Shown one piece after another: positions 1 to 7,358 of a stretch of DNA of 64,000 nucleotides. A program made the position numbers and the translations under genes. Positions within the stretch are counted from its first letter, which is position 1. Every line of letters starts with the position of its first letter. Source of the stretch: DAOMNN01 sp035443825 (lineage in GTDB: Bacteria > Pseudomonadota > Gammaproteobacteria > Burkholderiales > Rhodocyclaceae); NCBI GenBank assembly GCA_035443825.1, contig DAOMNN010000009.1, forward strand, positions 5,167-69,166, in the 5' to 3' direction. The notes beneath the pieces are model-generated. The model saw only the letters and a list, made by a program, of their open reading frames with translations. It ran no database searches and had not been told where the DNA came from.

Positions 1-245
1 AGCACGAAGGCGAGCGTGACGCCGAGGTAAATGGTGAGAAAATTGTAGCCCTGAGTCTGGGCAAAGCCGACGCTGCCGTAATAGCTCCAGGAAGTGGCGT
101 AGACCCCGAGGCCCAGTGCGTAGACCAGAGGGTGGTGTACGAGCCAGTCGGGGAGCCAGCCGTTTTCCGTGGCATGGGCGATGAAGAACAGCAGCCCCAG
201 ATATGCGACGCCGACCGCGTAGAGGATGCCGATCTCAGTGATCAT
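1..245 (-). CDS. CbrA-like sodium/solute symporter-type sensor kinase (N-terminal part only)
   Basis: The first 81 codons of a membrane protein are visible; the rest lies beyond the window. The N-terminus reads MITEIGILYAVGVAYL, followed by a second hydrophobic stretch and the segment YATSWSYYGSVGFAQTQGYN. That segment is typical of the SLC5-like transporter domain at the front of CbrA/CrbS-type histidine kinases, and of some plain sodium:solute symporters. In that family the transporter domain is followed by PAS and kinase domains and works with a response regulator in carbon-source control. The start ATG overlaps the end of the small ORF in front of it by 11 bases, which suggests translational coupling. 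Whether the kinase half is present cannot be seen, so a plain symporter stays possible. Confidence 0.6.
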   Translation of the reverse strand, partial: MITEIGILYAVGVAYLGLLFFIAHATENGWLPDWLVHHPLVYALGLGVYATSWSYYGSVGFAQTQGYNFLTIYLGVTLAFV

Positions 246-402
246 GGCGCTGAACGAGTGCGATGAGAACGATTACGAGCCCCCACAGGACGTAGGGGCC
301 AAACCATGGAAACGTATCCGATGCCCACCAATGGACCAGTGGTGATGCAAACAGCAATACGCCGAACAGGAACAGGATCAGAATCTTGTCCAACAGCGGC
401 AC
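235..402 (-). CDS. 55-aa small membrane protein, CbrX-like, overlapping the sensor-kinase gene
   Basis: A GTG-initiated ORF of 55 codons begins MPLLDKILILFLFGVLLF. It has two hydrophobic segments (about residues 6-24 and 34-50) separated by a Trp/Pro-rich turn (HWWASDTFPWFGP), and it ends HDH-stop. An in-frame TAA eight codons upstream leaves GTG as the only good start. The stop lies inside the first codons of the CbrA-like gene. In Pseudomonas a small hydrophobic ORF (cbrX) sits in the same place and couples translation of cbrA; size, topology and overlap match that pattern. The resemblance rests on context and hydropathy, not on a search. Confidence 0.6.
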   Translation of the reverse strand: MPLLDKILILFLFGVLLFASPLVHWWASDTFPWFGPYVLWGLVIVLIALVQRHDH

Positions 403-420
403 TCGCGCATGGCATTCAGA

Positions 421-439
421 GTGTTACGGACTGTAACAC
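421..439. promoter_or_regulatory. Perfect 7-bp inverted repeat, GTGTTAC-N5-GTAACAC
   Basis: The arms GTGTTAC and GTAACAC match perfectly around a 5-base spacer. The dyad starts 19 bases in front of the GTG of the small membrane ORF and 39 bases in front of the EVE-protein start, so it sits in the divergent promoter region. The core TGTTAC/GTAACA resembles half-sites of NtrC-type regulators such as CbrB. The short spacer differs from what I remember for CbrB, so the binding protein is unassigned. Confidence 0.5.
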
Positions 440-477
440 GTGCATGGAACCGTGAAAGCATTTTTTTGGGGGGTGTG

Positions 478-954
478 ATGCGCTACTGGCTGATGAAATC
501 CGAGCCCGACGATTGCTCGATCGACGACCTTGCGGCGATGCCCGAGCAGACGGTTGCCTGGTATGGCGTGCGCAACTATCAGGCGCGCAATTTCATGCGC
601 GACCGGATGCGTGTCGGCGATCGCGTTTTCTTCTATCATTCGAGCTGCCCTGAGCCGGGAATCGCAGGCATCGCGCGGATTGCGAGCGATGCCTATCCGG
701 ATGCCACCCAGTTCGATCCGGCAAGCCGTTTCTTCGACCCGAGTTCCACTCCCGACGAGCCGCGCTGGTTGAACGTCGATGTGCAATTGCTGCGCAAGAC
801 CCGCCTCGTTGCGCTTGCGGAGCTTCGTGCCGTCCCCGAACTTGCGGAGATGCGCGTGCTGGCGCGCGGCAATCGTCTGTCGATCACACCGGTCGAGCCT
901 GCCGAGTGGGCATTCGTAGTGCGCAACCTTATGGGGCTGAAGGATGACGTTTGA
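478..954 (+). CDS. EVE-domain protein (thymocyte nuclear protein 1 family)
   Basis: This 158-aa protein is essentially one EVE domain, a PUA-like fold thought to bind modified bases in DNA or RNA. It begins MRYWLMKSEPDD, the family N-terminus, followed by the WYGVRNYQARNFMRDRM segment and FFYHSSC, the hallmark pocket motifs. The ATG at 478 is chosen over one 23 codons upstream because family homology begins here and a G-rich ribosome-binding stretch directly precedes it. The gene overlaps the TSUP permease behind it by 11 bases. EVE proteins of this type are widespread housekeeping genes; some are linked to modified-DNA restriction, but nothing here suggests that. Confidence 0.9.
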   Translation: MRYWLMKSEPDDCSIDDLAAMPEQTVAWYGVRNYQARNFMRDRMRVGDRVFFYHSSCPEPGIAGIARIASDAYPDATQFDPASRFFDPSSTPDEPRWLNVDVQLLRKTRLVALAELRAVPELAEMRVLARGNRLSITPVEPAEWAFVVRNLMGLKDDV

Positions 955-1750
955 CGTGTGGTGGCTGAGTTACCTGGTCCTGGGCGGTTTCGTCGGGTTC
1001 TTTGCCGGACTGCTGGGAGTGGGCGGCGGTGCCATCATGGTTCCGGTGCTGACGACCGTGTTCATTGCGCAGGGTTTTCCGGCGGAGAAGGTCGTGCATC
1101 TCGCGCTGGGAACCTCGATGGCGGCGATCGTGCTTACGTCGATGGCGAGTCTGCGCGCGCATCATCGGCACGGCGCCGTGCGCTGGGATATCGTGCGTCC
1201 GATCACCCCGGGGATCCTGGTCGGGACCTTCAGCGCGACCTTTATCGCGTCTCGTGTCGCATCCGAACCACTGGCGATTTTCTTTGCGGGCTTCATGGCT
1301 TACGTGTCGCTGCAGATGCTTGCGAACATCAAGCCCAAGCCGACGCGCGAGCTTCCCGGGCGCGTGGGAATGAGTGCGGTCGGGGCGGGAATCGGGGGCA
1401 TATCCGCGCTGGTGGCGATCGGCGGCGGTTCCCTTTCGGTGCCGTTCATGACGTGGTGCAACGTGAAAGTGCACCACGCGATCGGCACGTCTGCCGCAAT
1501 CGGGCTGCCGATTGCACTTGCCGGCACGTTCGGTTATCTGGTCAACGGATGGGGCGCCGAGGCCATGCCTGAGTTCAGCCTCGGCTTCATCTATCTGCCG
1601 GCTCTGGTCCTGGTCAGCATCGTGAGCATGTACACGGCCCCGTTGGGGGCGAAGCTCGCGCACCGCCTGCCGGTCCCCACCCTCAAGCGCATATTCGCGG
1701 TGGTTCTGCTACTGCTTTGTGCGAAGATGTTGCATACCCTGTTCGGGTAA
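944..1750 (+). CDS. TSUP (TauE/SafE) family membrane permease
   Basis: A 268-aa integral membrane protein with about eight hydrophobic segments. It carries the duplicated glycine-rich signature of the TSUP family: GFFAGLLGVGGGAIMVPVL near residue 19 and GIGGISALVAIGGGSLSVPF near residue 150. The family moves sulfite, sulfoacetate or other small organosulfur anions across the inner membrane, usually as exporters. The substrate cannot be told from sequence. The start overlaps the end of the EVE gene, so the two are probably co-transcribed. Confidence 0.9.
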   Translation: MTFDVWWLSYLVLGGFVGFFAGLLGVGGGAIMVPVLTTVFIAQGFPAEKVVHLALGTSMAAIVLTSMASLRAHHRHGAVRWDIVRPITPGILVGTFSATFIASRVASEPLAIFFAGFMAYVSLQMLANIKPKPTRELPGRVGMSAVGAGIGGISALVAIGGGSLSVPFMTWCNVKVHHAIGTSAAIGLPIALAGTFGYLVNGWGAEAMPEFSLGFIYLPALVLVSIVSMYTAPLGAKLAHRLPVPTLKRIFAVVLLLLCAKMLHTLFG

Positions 1751-1769
1751 GAGAACGTCGGAGCGCTGA

Positions 1770-2387
1770 ATGAGCTGGAACGTCTGGTTGGCCTTTCTTG
1801 CCGCGTCGATCGTGATTGCGGTCACGCCCGGACCGGGGGCGGTACTGAGCATCTCCACCGGGCTCCGCCATGGCTACCCGTCGGCGATCAGGGCGATTTC
1901 GGGGCTCGAGAGCGCGTTGCTGATTCAGCTCGCGGTGGTTGCACTCGGCCTGGGTGCGGTCCTCGCCGCGTCCAGTACGGCGTTCTTCGTTCTGAAGTTC
2001 GCCGGTGCGGCCTACCTTATCTGGCTGGGCATCCAGAAGTGGCGCGCACCGGTCGCGGAGATCGACGAACGGGGCGTTGCGGCGCTGCGTTCGCGTGGGC
2101 TCTACGTCCAGGGGCTTCTGGTGAACCTGACCAACCCCAAGGCGCTGGTCTTCATCGTTGCGCTGGTGCCGCAGTTCATCAGCCCGAACCTTCCCCAGGC
2201 GCCGCAGTTCCTGATCATCGGCGCGACGATGGTGGTGACCGACGTGATCGTGATGTCCTGCTATGCCCTGCTCGCAGGGCGATGCCGGGCGTGGTTTCAC
2301 AGTCCGCGCATGATCCGCGCGCAGAACAGGGTCTTCGGCGGACTTTTCGTCTCGGCCGGTGCGCTGCTCGCCTCGGCATCGCGCTGA
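1770..2387 (+). CDS. LysE/RhtB-family amino-acid exporter
   Basis: This 205-aa inner-membrane protein opens with MSWNVWLAFLAASIVIAVTP and continues GPGAVLSISTGLRHG, the N-terminal signature of the RhtB/LysE translocators. A second family motif, NLTNPKALVFIVALVPQF, lies near residue 122. Such proteins export homoserine, threonine, leucine or related amino acids by proton exchange. It follows the TSUP gene by 19 bases in the same direction. A short GCGCTGA/TCAGCGC palindrome spans the stop codon and could help end transcription against the convergent znuA. The specific substrate is unknown. Confidence 0.9.
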   Translation: MSWNVWLAFLAASIVIAVTPGPGAVLSISTGLRHGYPSAIRAISGLESALLIQLAVVALGLGAVLAASSTAFFVLKFAGAAYLIWLGIQKWRAPVAEIDERGVAALRSRGLYVQGLLVNLTNPKALVFIVALVPQFISPNLPQAPQFLIIGATMVVTDVIVMSCYALLAGRCRAWFHSPRMIRAQNRVFGGLFVSAGALLASASR

Positions 2388-2396
2388 GATCAGCGC
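2381..2396. terminator. Short palindrome between convergent LysE-type and znuA genes
   Basis: GCGCTGA and TCAGCGC form a 7-bp stem with a 2-base loop across the LysE-type stop codon. There is no U-tract, so it is a weak candidate for a terminator between convergent genes. Confidence 0.25.
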
Positions 2397-2407
2397 AGAG
2401 GCGCGAT

Positions 2408-3328
2408 TCAATTGGTTTCTGGCAGCAGACCCTTCATCAGGGTGTCGAGATTGAAGCGCATCATGTCGATGTAGGTGGGGGCCGGACCGTCGGGCCCCGA
2501 CAGGGCGTCCGAGTAGAGTTTTCCGCCCACATTCGCACCGCCTTCATGTGCAATCCGTTCGATCAGACGCGGGTCGCTGATGTTCTCGATGAAGACGACC
2601 GGCACGTTCTCTCTGCGCAACTGCCGGATCAGCCGCGCGATTCCGGCTGCCGAGGGTTCGGCCTGGGAGCTGATGCCGGCCGCCGCGATGACCCGCAATC
2701 CGTAGGCCTTGCCCAGATAGCCGAAGGCGTCGTGGGACGTGATCAGCTTGCGTCGTGAAATCGGCAGGGCAGACAGCGTACTGCGAATGTCCGCGTCGAG
2801 CGCCTTGAGCTGCTGTGCATAGCGCTCGGCGTTTTCGGCATAGCGTGCAGCCCCGTCGGGGTCGACGCGTCCGAGTGCGGCTGCGATGTTGCTGACCATG
2901 ATCAGAACGTTGGGGACCTCCTGCCAGACGTGGGGGTCCATGTCGCCGTGATCGTGCCCGTGGTGTGCATGACTCTCCGGTCCGGTCAGGGGCTCGATGC
3001 CCTCGCTCGCGACGACCACGGCGGTTGCGTGCGCGGCCGATCTGGCTAGACGCTCCAGCCACGTGTCGAAACCGAGTCCGTTGGCGAGCACGAGGTGGGC
3101 GTCCCGCACGAGGCGTGCATCCGACGGCCTGGGTTGATAGCCATGAGCGTCTTCGTCGGCTGCGATGAGTGAGGTCACGTTCACCCTTTCACCCCCGACC
3201 TGCCGCGCAAGGTCGGCGAGAATGCTGAAACTTGCGACGACCTCGATCTGGGCGGCACGCAGCGGAGTGGCGACGAGGGCAAGCACGAGCAGCAGGCTTG
3301 CCAGGGTGGGTCTGAACATTGAATGCAT
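2408..3328 (-). CDS. znuA: Zinc ABC transporter periplasmic binding protein
   Basis: A cluster-9 metal-binding solute receptor of about 306 aa. A signal peptide (hydrophobic run ending ATPLRA) is followed by IEVVASFSILADLARQVGG. Histidine-rich metal-loop residues occur at HAHHGHDHGDMDPHVW around position 125, with HDAFGYLGKAYGL around position 205. The loop and its partner permease and ATPase point to zinc rather than manganese. The start at 3328 is preferred because GGAAG sits 6 bases upstream; a start 15 bases earlier lacks a ribosome-binding site. It is the last gene of znuC-znuB-znuA, 31 bases after znuB. Zur control is expected, but the promoter is in the assembly gap. Confidence 0.9.
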   Translation of the reverse strand: MHSMFRPTLASLLLVLALVATPLRAAQIEVVASFSILADLARQVGGERVNVTSLIAADEDAHGYQPRPSDARLVRDAHLVLANGLGFDTWLERLARSAAHATAVVVASEGIEPLTGPESHAHHGHDHGDMDPHVWQEVPNVLIMVSNIAAALGRVDPDGAARYAENAERYAQQLKALDADIRSTLSALPISRRKLITSHDAFGYLGKAYGLRVIAAAGISSQAEPSAAGIARLIRQLRRENVPVVFIENISDPRLIERIAHEGGANVGGKLYSDALSGPDGPAPTYIDMMRFNLDTLMKGLLPETN

Positions 3329-3359
3329 CGGGGACTTCCGCATTTCGACAGATGGGGTT

Positions 3360-4229
3360 TCAGGATTCGAGGTGCGGGCGGCGGTACAGCCGTGGCCCGA
3401 TCAGGCCGCCCGGCGCCAGGATCAGGGACGCGAGGTAGGCACCCCCGGCAGCGAGCACGATGGCCGGACCTGCCGGCAGGTCGGCGTGGAACGAAGCGAG
3501 CAGACCGACCACCCCGCTGGCTGACGCCAGGGCCACCGACACGCCGAACATGCTCGTCAGCCCCCGTGCCCACAAGCGCGCGGCAGCGGCCGGGAGAATC
3601 ATGATCCCGACTGCCATGAGGGTGCCCAATGCGTGGAAGCCGCTCACCAGATTGAGGACGACGAGGATGAGGAAACCGTAGTGGGCGATCGGGCTGAGGC
3701 CGCTCACCCCGCGCAGGAACGACGGGTCGAAGCATTCGAGCACGAGGGGCCGGAACAGCAGTGCCAGGGCGAACAGCGTGAAGGTCGTAATCGTCGCGAT
3801 CAGCAGCAATGAAGCATCGTCGAGCGCAAGCACCGATCCGAACAGCACGTGCAACAGATCCAGATTGCGCCCGCGCAGCGACACGAGCAATACGCCGGCG
3901 GCCAGGGACATGAGGTAGAAGGCCGCGAGACTGGCGTCCTCCTTGAGGACCGAGGAACGCGCCACCAGGCCGGCGCCCAGCGCAACCACCACGCCGGCGA
4001 CGATGCCACCGATGGTCATCGCACCCAGTGACAGGCCAAATCCCAGGTAGCCGAGTGCTGCGCCCGGCAGGATGGCGTGCGACATCGCGTCGCCCATCAG
4101 GCTCATGCGTCGCAGCAGCAGGAACAGACCCACCGGCGTGGCACCCAGAGCAAGCGCGAGACAGCCCGCGAGCGCGCGGCGCATGAACTCGAACTCGAGA
4201 AAGGGGCCGATAAGCGCATCCGCGATCAA
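3360..4229 (-). CDS. znuB: Zinc ABC transporter permease
   Basis: A 289-aa membrane permease of the ABC-3 family, partner of ZnuA and ZnuC. It contains RRMSLMGDAMSHAILPGAAL and then AFYLMSLAAGVLLVSLRGRN, both typical of ZnuB/MntB/TroC proteins, with about eight membrane segments. The best start is a TTG at 4229, whose last two bases are the first two of the znuC stop codon TGA. It gives the usual N-terminus IADALIGPFLEFEFMRRAL; the first ATG is 15 codons further in and would remove conserved sequence. Tight overlap with znuC indicates coupled translation. Confidence 0.88.
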   Translation of the reverse strand: MIADALIGPFLEFEFMRRALAGCLALALGATPVGLFLLLRRMSLMGDAMSHAILPGAALGYLGFGLSLGAMTIGGIVAGVVVALGAGLVARSSVLKEDASLAAFYLMSLAAGVLLVSLRGRNLDLLHVLFGSVLALDDASLLLIATITTFTLFALALLFRPLVLECFDPSFLRGVSGLSPIAHYGFLILVVLNLVSGFHALGTLMAVGIMILPAAAARLWARGLTSMFGVSVALASASGVVGLLASFHADLPAGPAIVLAAGGAYLASLILAPGGLIGPRLYRRPHLES

Positions 4230-4993
4230 ACGGCCTCCCTCTCGGCGTGGCGGTGACATACCGGCGCATTCTCGTTGAATGTCTCGGCGAGTGCGCGTGC
4301 CCGGGCGAGATGCTCCGCGGTCAGGATCTGTCCGGTCGGTCCAAGACCGATGGCCTCGCGCGCGAGCAGCAGGCACTCCGGGAAGTGCCGCCTGACCCGA
4401 TCGAGATCGTGAAGCACGGCGAGAATGGTGCGCCCCTCCGCATGCCATTCGAGGACCAGCGACATCAGTTCGTCCGTGGTGCGCGCGTCGATTGCATTGA
4501 AAGGTTCGTCGAGCAGGAGAAGGTCGCAATCCTGCAGCATCAGCCGTGCAAATCTGACCCGCTGCAGCTGACCTCCGGAAAGCGATCCAATGGGGCGGTT
4601 TTCGAGACCTGTCAGGCCCACGCGCCGAAGTGTCGCGTGTACCCGAGTCCTGTCGCTCCGACCGAGACCACCGAACCCGCCGATGTTGCGCCACAAACCC
4701 ATGGCAACCATGTCGAACACGCTGACCGGGAAGCTGCTGTCCAGCGCACCGATTTGTGGAAGGTAGGCAATGCGTTCCCGCGCGATCGACATGTGGAAGC
4801 TGCCCTGCAGGGGCATCAGTTCGCCCACGAGCGCCTTGAGCAGCGTGGACTTTCCGGCACCGTTCGGCCCGACGACGGCCACCAGGCCCCCGCGCCCGAT
4901 GCTGCAGTCGAGGTGGTGGACCGCTGGGTGGCGGTCGTAGCCCAGGGTCAGATTCCGGAAGAGTATCGCCGGCGGGGAGATCGAGGTGCTCAT
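4226..4993 (-). CDS. znuC: Zinc ABC transporter ATP-binding protein
   Basis: A 255-aa ABC ATPase with Walker A VVGPNGAGKSTLLKAL near residue 39, signature SLSGGQLQRVRFARL near 140, Walker B CDLLLLDEPFNAID near 161 and switch histidine ILAVLHDLDRV. The C-terminus is His/Cys-bearing (NAPVCHRHAE), as in several ZnuC proteins. The ATG at 4993 overlaps the stop of an upstream membrane gene (ATGA). A longer reading with nine extra residues is possible but has no support. It energises zinc import through ZnuB. Confidence 0.9.
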   Translation of the reverse strand: MSTSISPPAILFRNLTLGYDRHPAVHHLDCSIGRGGLVAVVGPNGAGKSTLLKALVGELMPLQGSFHMSIARERIAYLPQIGALDSSFPVSVFDMVAMGLWRNIGGFGGLGRSDRTRVHATLRRVGLTGLENRPIGSLSGGQLQRVRFARLMLQDCDLLLLDEPFNAIDARTTDELMSLVLEWHAEGRTILAVLHDLDRVRRHFPECLLLAREAIGLGPTGQILTAEHLARARALAETFNENAPVCHRHAEREAV

Positions 4994-5034
4994 GCGATGG
5001 CCCACGCGACGAACAGCCACAGCACCAGCGCTGC
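4990..5034 (-). CDS. C-terminal 14 residues of a membrane protein cut by the assembly gap
   Basis: Reading leftward out of the gap, the frame AALVLWLFVAWAIA-stop ends in a TGA that overlaps the ATG of znuC. The residues form part of a hydrophobic, Trp-containing transmembrane helix, so a membrane protein gene precedes znuC in the same operon. Nothing else of it is visible and no family can be assigned. Confidence 0.5.
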   Translation of the reverse strand, partial: AALVLWLFVAWAIA

Positions 5035-5134
5035 NNNNNNNNNNNNNNNNNNNNNNNNNNNNNNNNNNNNNNNNNNNNNNNNNNNNNNNNNNNNNNNNNN
5101 NNNNNNNNNNNNNNNNNNNNNNNNNNNNNNNNNN
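5035..5134. other. Assembly gap (100 N) inside the zinc-uptake region
   Basis: Exactly 100 N, a placeholder length. Genes leave it in both directions, so it should hide the 5' ends of a minus-strand membrane protein gene and a plus-strand ZrgA-like gene, plus their divergent promoter. The His-codon-rich repeats at its right edge probably contributed to the break. Confidence 0.9.
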
Positions 5135-5135
5135 C

Positions 5136-5372
5136 CATGACCACGATGATCATGGCCATGAGGATGACGGTCATGAGGATCACGGGCATGCGCATGGTGA
5201 CATCTACGTCGTCTACCAGCTGGAGTGCTCGACGCCGTCGGCGCTCACCGAGATCGGTGTCGGCCTCATCGATGCCTTTCCCCGGATCCACGTGATCAGG
5301 GCCGAGACCGCGACGCCGCGCGGACAGGCATCGGTCCGTCTGGACCGTGCGGGAATCACGCTTCCCTTGTGA
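5136..5372 (+). CDS. ZrgA-like DUF2796 zinc-binding protein (C-terminal part)
   Basis: 78 codons emerge from the gap. They start with a histidine/aspartate-rich tract (HDHDDHGHEDDGHEDHGHAH) and continue into IYVVYQLECSTPSALTEIG and DAFPRIHVI. This is the end of DUF2796 proteins such as Vibrio ZrgA: a periplasmic metal-binding region, then a small beta-rich domain with one Cys and an F-P pair. Family members are about 190-200 aa, so some 110 residues including the signal peptide are missing. The stop codon overlaps the GTG of the ABC ATPase gene. Presumed role: capture or delivery of zinc at low concentration. Confidence 0.75.
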   Translation, partial: HDHDDHGHEDDGHEDHGHAHGDIYVVYQLECSTPSALTEIGVGLIDAFPRIHVIRAETATPRGQASVRLDRAGITLPL

Positions 5373-6097
5373 CCAACGGCGAGAACGGCGGCAGCCGGGC
5401 CCCCGCGATCCTGTTCGAGAATGTCCGCTTTCGCTGGCCGAAAGCGGCCGAGCCATGTCTGGATGTGCCGGCGTTCCGCGTGGATGCGGGAGAGCGCGTG
5501 TTCATCCATGGGCCGAGCGGCAGTGGCAAGTCCACCCTGCTGTCGCTCGTGGGCGGGGTGATCGAGCCTGAGCGCGGTCGTATCGAGGTTCTTGGCCAGG
5601 CGTTGCGACAGATGCGTGCCGGCGCGCGTGATCGATTCCGAGCGGCGAACGTCGGATTCATCTTTCAGCTGTTCAATCTCGTCCCTTATCTTTCCGCACT
5701 CGACAACATATTGTTGCCGTGCCGGTTCTCCGGGGAGCGAGCCGCGCGGGTCGGGTCGAGCGCACGGGAAGAGGCGTTGCGTCTTGCCCACAAGCTCGAT
5801 CTGGATGCCACGCTGCTGAACCGTTCGGCTGCAGAGTTGTCTGTCGGGCAACAGCAGCGGGTCGCGGCAGCGCGGGCACTCATTGGCCGTCCGGGGCTGG
5901 TGATCGCCGATGAACCGACCTCGGCGCTCGATGCCGATCGACAGCAGGCTTTTCTCGACCTGTTGCTCGCGGAATGCGCTCTCACCCGTGCGTGCCTGTT
6001 GTTCGTGAGCCACGACGAGCGCCTGAGCGAGCGTTTCGATCGGGTGGTGAGCCTGCCCGAAATCAATCACGCAAGCACATCAGCTCCGGCAAGATGA
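5369..6097 (+). CDS. ABC transporter ATPase of the LolD/MacB type in a Zrg-like zinc system
   Basis: A 242-aa ATPase with Walker A HGPSGSGKSTLLSLVGG near residue 48, a Q-loop FIFQLFNLVPYLSALDNI, signature AELSVGQQQRVAAARAL (Val where Gly is usual: LSVGQ), Walker B LVIADEPTSALD and switch FVSHDERL. It belongs to the LolD/MacB/FtsE class, which pairs with FtsX-like permeases. The GTG start at 5369 overlaps the ZrgA-like stop (GTGA); upstream in-frame codons run into the DUF2796 gene. Order and overlap match the Zrg zinc-acquisition operon of Vibrio. Confidence 0.85.
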   Translation: MTNGENGGSRAPAILFENVRFRWPKAAEPCLDVPAFRVDAGERVFIHGPSGSGKSTLLSLVGGVIEPERGRIEVLGQALRQMRAGARDRFRAANVGFIFQLFNLVPYLSALDNILLPCRFSGERAARVGSSAREEALRLAHKLDLDATLLNRSAAELSVGQQQRVAAARALIGRPGLVIADEPTSALDADRQQAFLDLLLAECALTRACLLFVSHDERLSERFDRVVSLPEINHASTSAPAR

Positions 6098-7356
6098 CTC
6101 CAGTCTGGCACCTTACCTGGCGCAGCGTTGCGAACCGTCGCATGACGGTGGCGCTGACGGCGCTCGCGGTGGCGCTCGCGGTGGCGATGCTGCTGGGGGT
6201 GGAACGTCTGCGCAACGACGCACGCGCGGGTTTTGCGCAGACCGTTTCCGGCACCGATCTGATCGTCGGCGCTCGCAGCGGTCCGGTGCAGTTGCTGCTG
6301 TACTCCGTGTTTCATCTGGGCGACGCTACCAATAACGTGTCGTGGCAGAGCATGCAGAAGATCGCGGCGCATCCTCAGGTCGAATGGCTGGTGCCGGTTT
6401 CCCTCGGCGACTCGCATCGCGGCTTCCGCGTCGTCGGGACCACTACCGGGTTCTTCGAGCACTATCGTCACGGGCGCGACCGGTCGCTGGCCTTTGCGGC
6501 GGGCAAGCCCTTCGAGGCCTTGTTCGACGCGGTCGTCGGGGCTGAAGTCGCTGCCCGCCTGGGCTACACGGTCGGGCGGTCGATCGTCGTCAGTCACGGT
6601 GCGGGGGAGGTGAGTTTCGCCGATCATGACGACAAGCCCTTCACCATTGTCGGCGTGCTCGCGCGCACCGGTACGCCGGTCGATCGCTCTGTGCTGGTGG
6701 GCCTCGAGGCGATCGAGGCGATCCACGTGGACTGGAGCGGCGGGGCGCGTATGCCCGGCGTTTCGATTCCGGCGGAACAAGTGCAGCGTTTCGACCTCAC
6801 ACCCAAGGCAGTCACCGCGGCGTTGGTCGGCCTGAAGTCGAGGGTGGCGGTGTTTCGGGTTCAACGCTTCGTCAACGGTTTTGCGGACGAACCGCTGCTG
6901 GCGATTCTTCCCGGTGTGACGCTGCAGCAGCTGTGGGGGATTCTGGCGATCGCCGAGCGTGCCCTGCTGGCGGTCTCGGCGCTCGTGGTGCTGGTCGGGC
7001 TGACGGGCCTGGTTGCAGTCGTGGTCTCCAGTCTCGGAGAGCGTCGGCGCGAACTTGCGATCCTCCGTGCAATGGGTGCGAGTCCGCGTCAGGTTTTCGT
7101 GCTGCTCGCGCTGGAGAGCCTGCTGATCAGCCTGATCGGCTGTGTGGTCGGGCTCACTCTGGTGCAGGGTGCGGCATGGCTTGCCGGTCCGTGGATGGAG
7201 GCGCATCATGGATTGTCGCTGAGTACCGGCATGCCGTCGCCCGGAGAATGGATGTTGCTCGGCGGCGTCGTTGCCGCGGCTTTCGTCGCCAGCCTGGTCC
7301 CCGGCTTTCGCGCCTACCGCTATTCGCTTGCGGATGGCATGACGATACGGATCTGA
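6094..7356 (+). CDS. FtsX-like (MacB-type) ABC permease of the Zrg-like system
   Basis: A 420-aa protein with an N-terminal membrane helix (TVALTALAVALAVAMLLGV), a large periplasmic domain (about residues 45-270) and three further helices in the last 150 residues. It includes the FtsX/MacB signature ERRRELAILRAMGASPRQVF near residue 315. MacB-type permeases act by mechanotransmission on periplasmic partners rather than by forming a classical channel. It starts at an ATGA overlap with its ATPase gene and precedes the DUF3299 gene by 2 bases. Its partner here is presumably the ZrgA-like or DUF3299 protein. Confidence 0.85.
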   Translation: MTPVWHLTWRSVANRRMTVALTALAVALAVAMLLGVERLRNDARAGFAQTVSGTDLIVGARSGPVQLLLYSVFHLGDATNNVSWQSMQKIAAHPQVEWLVPVSLGDSHRGFRVVGTTTGFFEHYRHGRDRSLAFAAGKPFEALFDAVVGAEVAARLGYTVGRSIVVSHGAGEVSFADHDDKPFTIVGVLARTGTPVDRSVLVGLEAIEAIHVDWSGGARMPGVSIPAEQVQRFDLTPKAVTAALVGLKSRVAVFRVQRFVNGFADEPLLAILPGVTLQQLWGILAIAERALLAVSALVVLVGLTGLVAVVVSSLGERRRELAILRAMGASPRQVFVLLALESLLISLIGCVVGLTLVQGAAWLAGPWMEAHHGLSLSTGMPSPGEWMLLGGVVAAAFVASLVPGFRAYRYSLADGMTIRI

Positions 7357-7358
7357 TC

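Noticed and set aside
4986..5372. Reading frame running through the first N gap
   Set aside because: The left half is only the reverse of the upstream membrane gene; the frame continuity through N has no meaning.
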